Assembly (NCBI GenBank): GCA_963575745.1
Contig: CAUYUJ010000949.1
Location: 1-27,500 of the forward strand
DNA: 27,500 bases
Source: Prorocentrum cordatum
Lineage: Eukaryota; Sar; Dinophyceae; Prorocentrales; Prorocentraceae
Reading direction: 5' to 3'
In this document: one piece after another, positions 18,819 through 27,500 of the stretch
Layout of the letters: each line of letters opens with the position of its first letter
Position numbering within the stretch: the first letter of the stretch is position 1
Translations under genes and position numbers: made by a program
Notes under the pieces: generated by a model
What the model was told of the DNA's origin: nothing
Seen by the model: only the letters and a program-made list of their open reading frames with translations
Databases searched by the model: none

Positions 18819-18902
18819 GGAAGCTTGAGCAAGGGCAATTGCAGTGGCACTGCGACGGCCAAAACCTGCGGGGCACGAGCAAACACGTTTAGCAAACAAG
18901 GG
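18819..18902 (+). repeat. Repeat J, copy 2
   Basis: Direct-repeat partner of 12679-12762, lying about 200 bp beyond the 5' end of the retroelement. The two J copies thus bracket it. Confidence 0.85.
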
Positions 18903-18992
18903 CAGGAGGAGAGAGAGGGGAGGAGAGGAGGAACGCGTGGCGCTGTCTCCTCAAAACGAGGACCCAACACCACAGGATGGCTGGGAAAAAAC
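18895..18992 (+). repeat. Repeat I, copy 1
   Basis: Purine-rich lead, then CTCCTCAAAACGAGGACCCA and ACACCACAGGATGGCTGGGA. Matches 22302-22405. Directly follows repeat J. Confidence 0.7.
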
Positions 18993-18999
18993 ACTCGAA

Positions 19000-20127
19000 G
19001 GGCATGCGCGAGCCCGCCCCAAGTCACGCTGGCAGATGCTCTCCAAGGGAGCTGCCAAACGCCGCGGGTGACTGGGGAGGTAGCACGATACCAATACCGC
19101 TAATCCCCAGACCTCTCCCGGGGTGCGTACTGACAAGTTTTTCGAGGCGAGTCCACCCGTGGCGACAACCGAAGGGCAGCGGCAGCGGTATCTTGTCCTC
19201 CTCTGGATGACACCAGACTGCCTTTTCGCCATCCCCTGTTGCCCACGCGGGCCCCCGAGAACCCCTGAGATCCGACGATGCGAAAAACTGCAATATCGCG
19301 GAAAGTCGCTATCAGAGCTTCAGACCCTATCTTTCTGCGGCACCGTTCGCGGGCTGGTGGGCCCGAAACCTGGCGGAAACGCCCAGTATGAGAAATTACC
19401 CCCGCAAAGCATCCGAATCGCAGCAAGAGTGAAGAGGCGGGTCGAGGAGGAGGTCGGCCAGTGAAAACTTGCCGGGACATGCGCACATCAGTGTTACAAG
19501 GGATCGTGGCCATCCGGACCAGAAATTGAATCGGCCTTGAGGCGAGATCACGATTCCTTCATACATTGGAAGGGAATCTCAAGCGAGACGGCTGCCGGAC
19601 CTGGCGACCTCGGGCTCTCCGTCCCGCCTGTGGGACTATCCTGTGGTCCTGTCGTTGCCTATATATGAGAATCCTCCAGCGAAGCGCTACGGTGAGGGAG
19701 GGCATTGGATAAGGAACCTTCGGATAAGGATTCCAGGATCTGGAAGCCAGTGGAACATCAATTGAGGCTTGGCCATGGGTACCACCACCGACCTCATCAG
19801 GCAATGCATCCTCCAAGGTCTGAAGCCTCCTGGGCACATTCCGATGCAGAAACAGCACAGGGGCATGTGGAACGGCACACTTCTGCACCCCCCGTGTTAT
19901 CTCCGCATCACAGGGCGTCTACTCCGCATCCCAGTACGCGTTGTTTCGACATCCCCTTGTGCGTTGTTTCCGCGTCCAACTTGTGTTCTGACCGACGCCC
20001 CCACCGCATTAGCGGAGCCGCACCGCCCAGATCGCAGGGTTCGCGCCCCAGCGGCGGGCTCCGTCCTGGTGGACGGCAGGGGCACCAGCAGCGAGGCGGC
20101 CCAGCCGACCTGGCAGCAGGCAGAAGC

Positions 20128-20130
<3 letters not shown>
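19000..20130. other. Intergenic stretch, no recognised feature
   Basis: Open frames are short and on both strands; none shows family motifs. GCGTTGTTTC-type sequence repeats near 19940-19970. Confidence 0.5.
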
Positions 20131-20137
<7 letters not shown>

Positions 20138-20167
<30 letters not shown>

Positions 20168-20250
20168 AACACACACCAACACACACCAACACACACAGAC
20201 ACACACACACACACACACACACCAACACACACCAACACACACACAGAACA
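20138..20250 (+). repeat. CA microsatellite with CACCAA interruptions
   Basis: (CA)n with regularly spaced ACACACCAAC units. Confidence 0.98.
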
Positions 20251-20289
20251 TGCGGGGCTCCCGTTTGGGGGGGGATCGCCTCCTAGGGC

Positions 20290-20527
20290 TAAGTCGGGCC
20301 TGTCCCTCTACAGGGGGAATATTCATACATAGTTATAAAACATACATATATGTATAAAACTGGGGCGTGTTGTTTGTCATGATTTGACCATGTTGGGTAT
20401 GTTTGGGTGTGCTTTTTTAACTGATAATAAGAACAAGAGTACTAATCATACTAATAGTTATAATACTACTACTAATCATCGCAATAATAAGTAATAATAA
20501 GAAGAATACTACTCATAATAATGAGAA

Positions 20528-20574
<47 letters not shown>

Positions 20575-20795
20575 ATAATAATAATAATAATGATAATAAT
20601 AGTAATAATCCAAATACTATTAATAATGATAAAAATACTAATAATATTAATACGAATGATAATAACAATCATAAGGACAATACGAATACTAGAACTAGTA
20701 GTAATAATCATCCTAATAATAATAATAATAATAGTAATAATAAAAAATAACTGCTCGCCCAAAAATCCGCCTGTAGGTGGACACGCCCGACCTGA
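20290..20795 (+). mobile_element. TIR element, family C, copy 2, expanded by ACT/TAA repeats
   Basis: Left end TAAGTCGGGCCTGTCCC...CTACAGGGGGAAT, right end ATCCGCCTGTAGGTGGACA then CGCCCGAC. The termini match the other C copies, but the interior is AT-rich and holds long ACT and AAT repeats, so the element is about 506 bp rather than about 190. Confidence 0.75.
20430..20750 (+). repeat. ACT/AAT trinucleotide repeat inside a C element
   Basis: Degenerate TAATA/ACT repeats with a pure (ACT)n core at about 20530-20573 and (AAT)n near 20574-20590 and 20714-20735. It sits within the inverted termini at 20290 and 20795. Confidence 0.95.
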
Positions 20796-20985
20796 TCCAA
20801 GGGATGGCGCGCTCTGCGGAAATCGCTGCTGCACGCGGCCTTCCCAAGGCCCACCGTGCACATAAACGTCTGGAGGTCGGCGCGGGGCTCGCCAGGGGGC
20901 GGCGGCGCTGGAGGTGCCGCCGGGGGGGGCCGAGGGCCGATCCGGCACGTGTCAGTGTCACGGCTCGGGACGAAGATCATCTCGT

Positions 20986-21082
20986 CCTCCTCCTCCTCCT
21001 CCTCCTCCTCTTCCTCGTCCTCCTCGTCGTCGTCCTCCTCCTCCTCCTCCTCCTCCTCCTCCTCCTCCTCCTCCTCCTCCTC
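20986..21082 (+). repeat. TCC triplet array
   Basis: Interrupted (TCC)n with a CGTCGTCGTCC interruption. Confidence 0.95.
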
Positions 21083-21226
21083 TGGAGCACACGCAGTGTC
21101 AGTGACACGCCGCCGTGGGGAGCCCGTCAGCCTCCACCTGACGCAGAGTCGCCGTGCACTCGGACGGCTGTCCTGGCAGGCCGCCCCGCCATGCGCGCTG
21201 GTGAACACAGCGCTGTGGTTGCTGCC

Positions 21227-22275
21227 TTCGGTGGAGCTGCCCATAGGGGGCCCACGGAGCGCGCGAGGGGCGTGCCCTCAAGCGGTGGTGGGGTGCCGAA
21301 GCGGTGCAGGGAGGCGCGTGTGGACCCTCCCCCTATGGAGTGCCGAGGAGAGGGGTGGCACACGTGGGCCCCGCCATCGGGGCCTCCGGCGGAGCTCCCC
21401 ATGGGCTACGAAACACTTTTCTGGGTGGCGGAGACGCATGAGGACCCTGCCACTGGGGCGTTCGGTGGAGCCCCCTGCAGGCCACGAAACGCAGTACTGG
21501 GTGGCGGAGACGCATGAGGACCCTGCCACTGTGGCCTTCGGTGGAGCCCCCTGTAAGCCACGAAACGCAGTACTGGGTAGGGGAGACGCATGTGGACCCT
21601 GCCACTCGGTGAAGCTTCCTATGGAATACGAAACGCTGTTCTGGATGGGGGAGACGCATGGTGACTCTGCCACTGGGGCCTTCGGTGAAGCTCCCTATGG
21701 ACGACGAAACACAATACTGCGTGGCGGAGGCGCATGTGGACCCTGCCACTGGGGCCTTCGGTGGAGCTTCCTGCGGTGCAACGAAGCGCTGTTCTGGGCG
21801 GCGGAGACGCAAGTGGACCCTGTCACTGGGGTCTCCGGTGGAGCTCCCCATGGGGGTACGAAACACATGTGTACTGATTGGCAGAGACGCATGTGGACCC
21901 TGCCACTGGTGCCTTCTGTTGAGCTTCCGATGGGCCAGCTGGGGCCTTCGGTGGAGCCCCCTGCGGGGCCACGAATCGCTGTACTGGATGGCGGAGACGC
22001 ATATGGACCCAGCCACTGGGCCGTCGGTGGAGTTTCCTGCGGACCTTCGAAATTCTATACTTTGTGGGGCCTGCCAGTGGGACCTTGGGTGGAGTTCCGC
22101 ATGGGCCACGAATTGCTGTGGCGGAAACGCATGTGGACCCTGCCACCGGGGCCTGCGGTGGATCTTCGGATGGGCCACGAAGCGCTGTACTGGGTGGCGG
22201 AGACGCAAGTGGACCCTGCCACTGGGGCCTTCGGTGGAGCTCTTGATGGGCCATGAAACGTATGAGGACCGCGCC
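21227..22275 (+). repeat. Tandem array H2, ~75-bp unit, about 14 copies
   Basis: Units built on CACTGGGGCCTTCGGTGGAG, CTCCCTATGGGCCACGAA, ACGCTGTACTGGGTGGCGGA and GACGCATGTGGACCCTGC. Unit starts include about 21384, 21459, 21534, 21680, 21755, 21831, 21940, 22020, 22150 and 22227. It shares CACTGGGGCCTT--GGTGGAG and the next CTCCCTATGGGGCCACGAAA with array H1. A 466-codon frame crosses it but jumps between unit phases, so it is not taken as a gene. Confidence 0.9.
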
Positions 22276-22301
22276 GGAACTATTGACATGCGGACGGCAG
22301 A

Positions 22302-22405
22302 GGCAAGGGTGGGAGGAAGGAGGAGGGACGACGGGGAGGAGTGAGGAGCGCAGGGCGCCTTCTCTTCAAAACGATGGCCCAACACCACGGGATCGCTGGG
22401 AAAAG
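22302..22405 (+). repeat. Repeat I, copy 2
   Basis: Purine-rich lead, then CTCTTCAAAACGATGGCCCA and ACACCACGGGATCGCTGGGA. Directly follows array H2. Confidence 0.7.
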
Positions 22406-22429
22406 CTGAGAAGCAACGCGCTGACGGGC

Positions 22430-22621
22430 TCCCAACGGCAGCGTGTCGTGGATGCTCTTTCGCCCTCCCGATTCTGCGGCGACCACGTACAGGAGGCTGA
22501 AGAAGACCAGCGCGCCCGCGGGGGAGACGCGCTTCACGAGCAGGCTGCCGAGCATGGGCACCGCGAAGTTGCCGAGCTGCGCCGAGAAGTTGGCCACGGC
22601 GACGGCCTGCGCCCTGCTGAC
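22430..22621 (-). CDS. Possible membrane-transporter exon (MFS-like), partial
   Basis: A candidate acceptor CCTCCCCAG|GTCAGC at 22622 opens a frame reading QAVAVANFSAQLGNFAVPML then GSLLVKRV, and SPAGALVFFSLLYVVAA. These look like two membrane helices with a short basic loop, as near the end of major-facilitator proteins. After YVVAAESGGRKSIHDTLPLG the frame runs into repeat I, so a donor or the 3' end lies near 22430. Upstream exons would have to lie beyond the inverted-repeat element at 22710. The family assignment is tentative; the hydrophobic, repeat-free composition is what is seen. Confidence 0.35.
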
Positions 22622-22709
22622 CTGGGGAGGCTCGCGGGGCACCCGCCGACCCAGGGCCCTCCCCCGAAAGCTGGGCGCTGCATTTTTTCCGAAGTGTGTT
22701 TCGCGAAAT

Positions 22710-22786
22710 GATGGGCCGATGTTTCATCGCTGCTACCACAGGTAGGAGAGGGAGGAGGAGGAGGAGGAGGAGGAGGAGGAGGAGGA

Positions 22787-22820
<34 letters not shown>

Positions 22821-22966
22821 GAGGAGCAGGGGCAGGAGGAGGAGGAGGAACAGGAGGAGGAGGAGAAGGAGGAGGAGGAGAAGGAGGAGGAGGAGGAGGA
22901 GGACCTCCCCGTTCTCCCTTCTCCCCCGACCTACCTATGGCAGTTGTGGGGAAAAATTGGCCCATC
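22710..22966 (+). mobile_element. Inverted-repeat element with triplet array core
   Basis: Left arm 22710-22746 (GATGGGCC...CCACAGGTAGG) pairs with right arm 22930-22966 (CCTACCTATGG...GGCCCATC) over 37 bp with about ten mismatches. Between them lies (GGA)n with a (CAG)n stretch. It resembles a foldback element whose middle has become microsatellite. Confidence 0.65.
22750..22910 (+). repeat. GGA and CAG triplet array
   Basis: (GGA)n, then (GCA)n of about 8 units near 22791-22816, then interrupted (GGA)n. Confidence 0.95.
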
Positions 22967-22969
22967 ACG

Positions 22970-24050
22970 ACAGGGTCCTAAAAGTGATAGGCAGAAGAGT
23001 CCCGCGAGGGGGGACGGGGAGTGCCGGCAACCGCTTCGCCCGAAACTTCCTCCCCACTTACTCTGGAATCGTGCTCTCGCCTCGATGCCGGCTACATTTC
23101 TGCTCTGGGATGGCCACGGGTGCACGTGGGCGTGCTCGCGCCGCACCCCTGTCCAGGCCACAATCCCTTGCAGCACGATGCTCAGGAGCACACGGCCGTG
23201 CTCTCAGCCCCGTCTCGGCTGCATCTCTCCTCTAAGAATCCCTGGGGTCACCGCGGAGTGCACGTTCTCGTTAGCCGACCTCCCACTCCTCGGTCCGCCT
23301 CGTCACCGTGGCTGCGATTACGGTGCCTGGCTTGGGAAATGCTCAAACTAGGCATCGTCGCACTGCTTCGGAGCCTGGGGCCATCACAAAAAGATCCGGC
23401 TCGAACAATGCCGCAGGGAGATGGGGTCTAGGGCTCCGGTCGTGATTTCGCGATATGTTTGTTTTCGCGATGTTTTTGTTTTGTTTATCTTGTTTTCTTT
23501 TTTATACGAATGTTACGCGTTTCGCAACGTCGGATCGGAGGGTCGTTCCCCCTGCCGCCCCTTGACCTCGGCCCTGTCCACAAGATGTTGAGCTGTGGCG
23601 GGGCAAGGCAACGAAGTGAAAGATGGGACAAGGCGCACGTGCAGCCTGTTTTTTGTTCTCTCCCCAAGGTTGTGGCAGTTTCTCTCTCAGCTCTGCTCAG
23701 TTCTGCTCCGCCCAGCTCGCTCCTGAGGGACTCTGTCTTGTCCGCGCCAGCCGCAAAGGCCGACGACATCTTGAGTGCGTTTACCACCCTCGCCCGTAGC
23801 TGTTCTGACGCAGCTTCAACGGTCCTACGACTCCACCCAGCACCAGAGACTCCAGGTGCTCTTGATGCGGGAGCCTGGACCGAGGACGAACATCAAAACG
23901 GGCCTACGGTCGAGCACTGCTGCTCGGCGTGTCGCGGCGGCAGCCCCAGCGACACTCTATGCCCTGCGAGCTCACAGCTTACATTGCACATTCGGGAGAT
24001 CTCGCCTGTCCCCCAAAATCGGTGCCTGGTCCTGTGTTCGGCGCGGGCTC
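22970..24050. other. Intergenic stretch, no recognised feature
   Basis: Only short, motif-free frames. A T-rich patch occurs at 23455-23505. Confidence 0.5.
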
Positions 24051-24054
24051 GGTG

Positions 24055-24150
24055 CGGACTCGACGCGGATCTGGCGCGGATTCGACGCGGATTCGACACA
24101 GATCCGACGACGGATTCGACATGGATTCGACGCGGACAGGGCCGCGACGG
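24055..24150 (+). repeat. Degenerate 11-13-bp tandem repeat
   Basis: About seven units resembling GCGGATTCGACGC. Confidence 0.8.
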
Positions 24151-24263
24151 GACAGACGACGGACAAGGTCCCCCGAGGATGCAACACCAGATGGCACGTC
24201 GCTCCGCTCCGCAGGGCGGGAGCCCAGGAAAAGCTCGGGGACCCTCGGGGGCCCAGGAAAGCG

Positions 24264-24452
24264 TTATGTCTGGCGTGACCCCCTACAGGGAGTTGTTCGA
24301 CGAAAAATAAAGAATACCACAAAAATGCCCCAAAAATGTCAAACAAATCAAAAAATAGTCCCCTGACTATTTTTGCACTATCTTTTGATTATTTTTGGAA
24401 TATTTCTGTTTTTCATCGACAATCCCCCTGTAGGGGGACAAGCCCGACTCAA
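24264..24452 (+). mobile_element. 189-bp TIR element, family C, copy 3
   Basis: Left end TTATGTCTGGCGTGACCCCC with TTCGACGAAAAATAAAGAAT inside it; right end TTTTTCATCGACAATCCCCC, then TGTAGGGGGACAAGCCCGAC. The centre repeats AAAATAGTCCCCTGACTATT, as in copy 1. Confidence 0.85.
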
Positions 24453-24566
24453 GGTTAGCGCGACTCGCCGATGCGCAGTGGGCCAGACCTGGCCGCGCGA
24501 GCTTCACGCCGGGCGTCTGCGCCCTCGGCTTCGCAGCCCGGCTCGAATAGTAGGTGGGGTCCGGGG

Positions 24567-24644
24567 CTCCTCCTCCTCCTCCTCCTCCTCCTCCTCCTCC
24601 TCCTCCTCCTCCTCCTCCTCCTCCTCCTCCTCCTCCTCCTCCTC
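24567..24644 (+). repeat. Pure CTC triplet array
   Basis: About 26 uninterrupted CTC units, the purest triplet array in the window. Confidence 0.98.
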
Positions 24645-24649
24645 GTGAT

Positions 24650-25478
24650 GCTTCGCAGCGTCGGATCTGGGGCTCGTGCCCCCTGCCCCCCCCCCTCCTC
24701 GGCCCGGCCCCCTCGACGTGGAAGCGTGGCGGGGAGGGGGGAGGGAGGGAAGAGGGGAGGGAGCAGAACGGGTCGGAGGAGAGGGGAGGGGACAGGGGAA
24801 AGAGGATGGGGGACAGGACCGAGGGGGAAGAGGGAAGGAGAGCGGGGTTTCGCCCTCAGGAGGCAGCGGAGGTAACGAGGTGGCTGCAGGAAAAGAGCCG
24901 AGGGCGTGGCAACGGCGGCGTGCGATGCACGTGGGTGCAGGCTGCCCCCACCTCGACCGGGGCCAGGGGTCCTTGTCGAGGGCAGCCGCCAGCGTTGGCG
25001 CGAGCACGCGTGCAGGGCTTCGAGGCCAAGAGACGCGAGCGCGCGGCTCTACCGAGGGAGGGCACTTCGACTGCGGCGGCCGTGGTGGGTCGGTGTTGCC
25101 TGAAGGCCCCCCGCGCAGCGCATTGCCTTGCAAGTGGTGGTGCGACTCGCTTTCGTCGGGAGCGCGAGGAGCAGCTAGCCCCGAGGAGGGGCACTTGATG
25201 GGCGACCAGGATCGTGGTGCGAGCTGCTGACCGAGAGAGCAGAAGAAGTGCCCTCATGATGAGCACCCCGAGGAGCGCACCGCTGAGTGAACGCACGCAA
25301 GAGAAGGAACCAGACAGGACAAGGCTGTTCAGTAAACGCCCCCAGGGCCGCTCTTCGAAAACGCCAAGCGTGGGGGTCGGGGGGGGGTTGTCCCTCCCGT
25401 GACGACTGGTGCGCCAGCCACGCTGGCCCTGCCATCGCCTCTGGAGCACCGTGTGGTTGGGAGATCCGGCCACTGGCC
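24650..25478. other. GC-rich intergenic stretch
   Basis: Purine-rich to about 24850, then mixed sequence. Long minus frames here lack recognisable motifs and I do not call a gene. Confidence 0.5.
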
Positions 25479-25597
25479 ATCGCTCGGACGTCCATTCCCC
25501 GTGCATTTTTCGATCTCGTGCGTGGCTTTTTCGCCAAATGATCGAGGATGCTCCTCGATGGTCCTCGCCGAAAAAAAAATGCACACGCCCGAGCGAT
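25479..25597 (+). mobile_element. 119-bp TIR element, family G, copy 2
   Basis: Left end ATCGCTCGGACGT, right end ACGCCCGAGCGAT (one mismatch in the inverted repeat). GCC lies directly outside both ends, a possible 3-bp target duplication. It is followed by a GC-rich inverted repeat (about 25598-25652). Confidence 0.8.
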
Positions 25598-25761
25598 GCC
25601 AAGGCCAGGGAGGGGCCCCCCCCCTGGCCGGGGAGGGGCCCCCCTCCCTGGCGCTCCACTCCCCCCTCCGAGGGGGGCGTGGAGCCGAGGCGCCGCGACG
25701 CGCAGCACCCCTCGGCGGGGCTGCGGGGCAGGCAGCTCCCGCCGCTCCTGGGCCGCCTGGC

Positions 25762-25950
25762 TTTACGTCGGGCCTGTCCCCCTTCAGAAATACTGTCGAC
25801 CAAGAATATAAAGTACCCCAGACATAAACGAAACATCATCCAAACATAGTCTGGGGACTACTTTTTTAATATATGTTTGCCTTCTTGGGGCATTTGGGGG
25901 GTATTTTTTTTCGTCGAAAGTCCCCCGGTAGGGGGACACGCCCGACATAA
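25762..25950 (+). mobile_element. 189-bp TIR element, family C, copy 4
   Basis: Left end TTACGTCGGGCCTGTCCCCC, right end TCGTCGAAAGTCCCCCGGTA, then GGGGGACACGCCCGACATAA. TTA on the left and TAA on the right fit a TA target duplication; this is the only copy where both flanking TA dinucleotides are intact. Confidence 0.85.
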
Positions 25951-26094
25951 GCCTGGCTCCGCGCAGCACTCGGCGGCAAGCGCGCGGGTGGGGCAGTGAG
26001 AGAAGACGAGGCGCCTTCCCTGGCAGGCGGCGGGGCTCTGCGGAGGCCCCCGCGCCCTCGGCGGGGCTTCCGGCGCCCCCCGGGAAGGCTGAGG

Positions 26095-26300
26095 TCGACT
26101 CCTCGGCAGGCCAGGGGACATCCGAGCCCTCCGAGCGAGAAGGCCCGCCCCTTCTCGGGCGCCTGGTGGCTTTTGGCTCACAACCTGGTGTTTTTTTGTT
26201 GTCTGCGGGCGCCTTCGGGGCGATCTGGGCACCCCGGGGATGCCTCCGGCGAGGCGCGGCTTAGCCGGAGGCTGGAGAACCGCCGAGGGCCAGCGAAGGC
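26095..26300 (+). repeat. Interspersed repeat family K, copy 2
   Basis: Second copy of the repeat at 4790-4990, same orientation, moderately diverged with a poly-T insertion near 26190. It lies between a C-family TIR element and the dispersed intron-2 relative. Confidence 0.65.
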
Positions 26301-26369
26301 GCCCGAACACCTCGAACCTCACTGCCTCCCCCGGGGCTCGCCGCCGAGCGAAGGTCGTCGGACAGTGGG

Positions 26370-26590
26370 GATCCCAAAACCGTGCGATGACAGACCGCGC
26401 GGTGACCTCGTAACCACATGGGACCTCACCGCACGGTCCGTCACCGCACGGTCTTGGGACCCTGGAGGCCCCTGCCGCCCGAGACATCCTCGAACAACGG
26501 CCTGAGTCCCAAAACCGTGCGGGGACCCCGAATCCCCACCGCCTCGCCGCACGGTGTGGTCACCACCCCGTCTGGGGGCCCCCAGCAGAG
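26370..26590 (+). repeat. Dispersed relative of intron 2 of the DegT-family gene
   Basis: Aligns collinearly with 2590-2800: GACCGC-CGGTGACCTCG, an identical 28-nt core (26422-26449), CTTGGGACCC-GGAGGCCC, GA-ATCCTCGAA, and further on CGCACGGTGTGG and GGG-GGCCCCCAG. No coding sequence is recognised on either side, so it is either an intron of an undetected gene or a free copy. Confidence 0.75.
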
Positions 26591-26716
26591 GACCACCGAG
26601 AACGGCACCCGCGGGCGCTCCCTGGGGGCCCGTGCGGCACTCTCGGGTCGGCGCCCCAGGCCCTCGGCGGCGCCGCCGGCGCGCCGCCCAGGGGCGCCCC
26701 TTCTGAGCCCCGGCAC

Positions 26717-27192
26717 TCCTCCTCCTCCTCCTCCCCTCCTCCTCCTCCTCCTCCTCCTCCTCCTCCTCCTCCTCCTCCTCCTCCTCCTCCGCCCTGCTCC
26801 TCCTCCTCTCCTCCTCCTCCTCCTCCTCCTCCTCCATCCTCCTCCTCCTCCTCCTCCTCCTCCTCCTCCTGCTCCTTCCTCCTCCTCCTCCTCCCCTCCT
26901 CCTCCCCTCCCCTCCTCCCTCCTCCTCCTCCTCCTCCTCCTCCTCCTCCTCCTCCTCCTCCTCCTCCTCCTCTCCTCCTCCTCCGCCTCCTCCTCCTCCC
27001 CTCCTCCTCCTCCTCCTCCTCCTCCTCCTCCTCCTCCTCCTCCTCCTCCGCCTCCTCCTCCTCCTCCTCTCTCCCTCCTCCTCCTCCTCCTCCTCCTCCT
27101 CCTCCTCCTCCTCCTCCTCCTCCTCCTCCTCCTCCTCTCCTCCTCCTCCTCCTCCTCCTCCTCCTCCTCCTCCTCCTCCTCCTCCTCCTCCT
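26717..27192 (+). repeat. Long interrupted CTC array
   Basis: About 475 bp almost wholly pyrimidine on the plus strand, (CTC)n with CCC, CTG and CCG interruptions. The 300-380-codon Glu/Arg/Gly frames on the minus strand are low-complexity artefacts. Confidence 0.97.
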
Positions 27193-27412
27193 CTGGGCCC
27201 GCCGCCGAATCGCGACCCGCGATGCGCGACGCGCGGCCATCGCTGCGCCCTCGCGGCGCCCTTCTTGCGGAGGCGGGCGCACTTCCGGCCGGCAGCACCG
27301 CGGTGCGCGGAGCGCGAGCCCTCTTCGCGCCCCCAGGGGTGGACCTCTGGAGGGAGGGGAATGCACGGCGGGGGGCCAGGGCGACTCGTTCGGCCACGCT
27401 CCCCCTCCCCAT
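27193..27412. other. GC-rich stretch, no recognised feature
   Basis: Nothing recognised between the CTC array and repeat A. Confidence 0.5.
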
Positions 27413-27500
27413 GGGTTCCCAGACCCTCTCGCGCTGGAAAAAAACACGGTGGGAGGTTCTGCGCCACTTTCGGCCTCCCGGGGCCCTCACCAGGCCTCGG
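27413..27500 (+). repeat. Interspersed repeat family A, copy 3 (cut by window end)
   Basis: TCCCAGACCCTCTCGCGCTGG, an A run, then TTTCGGCCTCCCGGGGCCCT and CCAGGCCTCGG, as in the copies at 1 and 10655. Confidence 0.8.

Noticed and set aside
20856-22256. 466-codon plus frame with repeating GAFGGAP/GDACGPCHW-like segments
   Set aside because: The frame crosses a TCC array and then drifts between phases of the 75-bp array H2; repeat units are not in constant phase, so the apparent protein repeats are a by-product of DNA repeats.
23527-24720. Possible repeat pair at 23527-23600 and 24651-24720 (CGCARCGTCGGATC and a CCCCCTGCC stretch)
   Set aside because: Similarity is short, GC-rich and lies near a microsatellite; not strong enough to call by eye.
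25175-25839. Long minus frames at 24856-25839 with a hydrophobic stretch
   Set aside because: The frame crosses a G element and GC-rich repeats, and has no recognisable motif or splice context.
26319-27490. Long minus-strand frames of 295-382 codons rich in Glu, Arg and Gly
   Set aside because: They exist only because a CTC array has no stops in these frames; flanking residues show no family and all frames are open alike.

Overview
The window looks like nuclear DNA of a dinoflagellate. This is an inference from several signs: high GC; abundant GAG/CTC, CAT, CA and TA microsatellites; introns flanked by short direct repeats; many short terminal-inverted-repeat elements; and a degraded retroelement with dinoflagellate-style gag, reverse transcriptase, RNase H, tyrosine recombinase and cytosine-methylase-like segments. 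I cannot name the genus; a GC-rich, introner-bearing genome such as Prorocentrum would fit. No spliced-leader relic, rRNA, tRNA or CRISPR was seen.

Layout. 1-430: two interspersed repeats (families A and B), the second holding a perfect 42-bp palindrome. 700-840: an AT-rich island with a perfect hairpin. 1509-3206 (minus): the only convincing intact gene, a bacterial-type sugar-nucleotide DegT-family enzyme whose PLP-lysine position is histidine. It has two small introns, one of which belongs to a repeat family that recurs near 26400. 3330-3640: a pyrimidine triplet array upstream of that gene. 3650-6130: intergenic DNA with families G, K and B. 6130-7830: microsatellites, one C-family TIR element and repeat E. 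7860-8765: two kinds of tandem array. 8763-10043 (plus): a broken PIF1-like helicase C-terminal half. 10500-10870: repeats E and A. 11670-12370: 89-bp tandem array H1, followed by duplicated modules M and J.

13099-18612 (minus): a decayed tyrosine-recombinase (DIRS-like) retroelement in the order gag-like, RT, RNase H, recombinase, methylase-like. A direct repeat of about 84 bp (J) lies on each side. 20138-20795: a CA repeat and a C-family element swollen by ACT/TAA repeats. 21227-22275: array H2, related to H1. 22430-22621 (minus): a possible transporter exon. 22710-22966: another inverted-repeat element with a triplet array inside. 24264-26590: two C elements, one G element, repeat K and the dispersed relative of the gene's intron. 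26717-27192: a very long CTC array. 27413-27500: a third A repeat cut by the window edge.

The genes do not form a pathway. The window is one live-looking metabolic gene embedded in mobile and tandem repeats, several of which share modules with each other and with that gene's intron.
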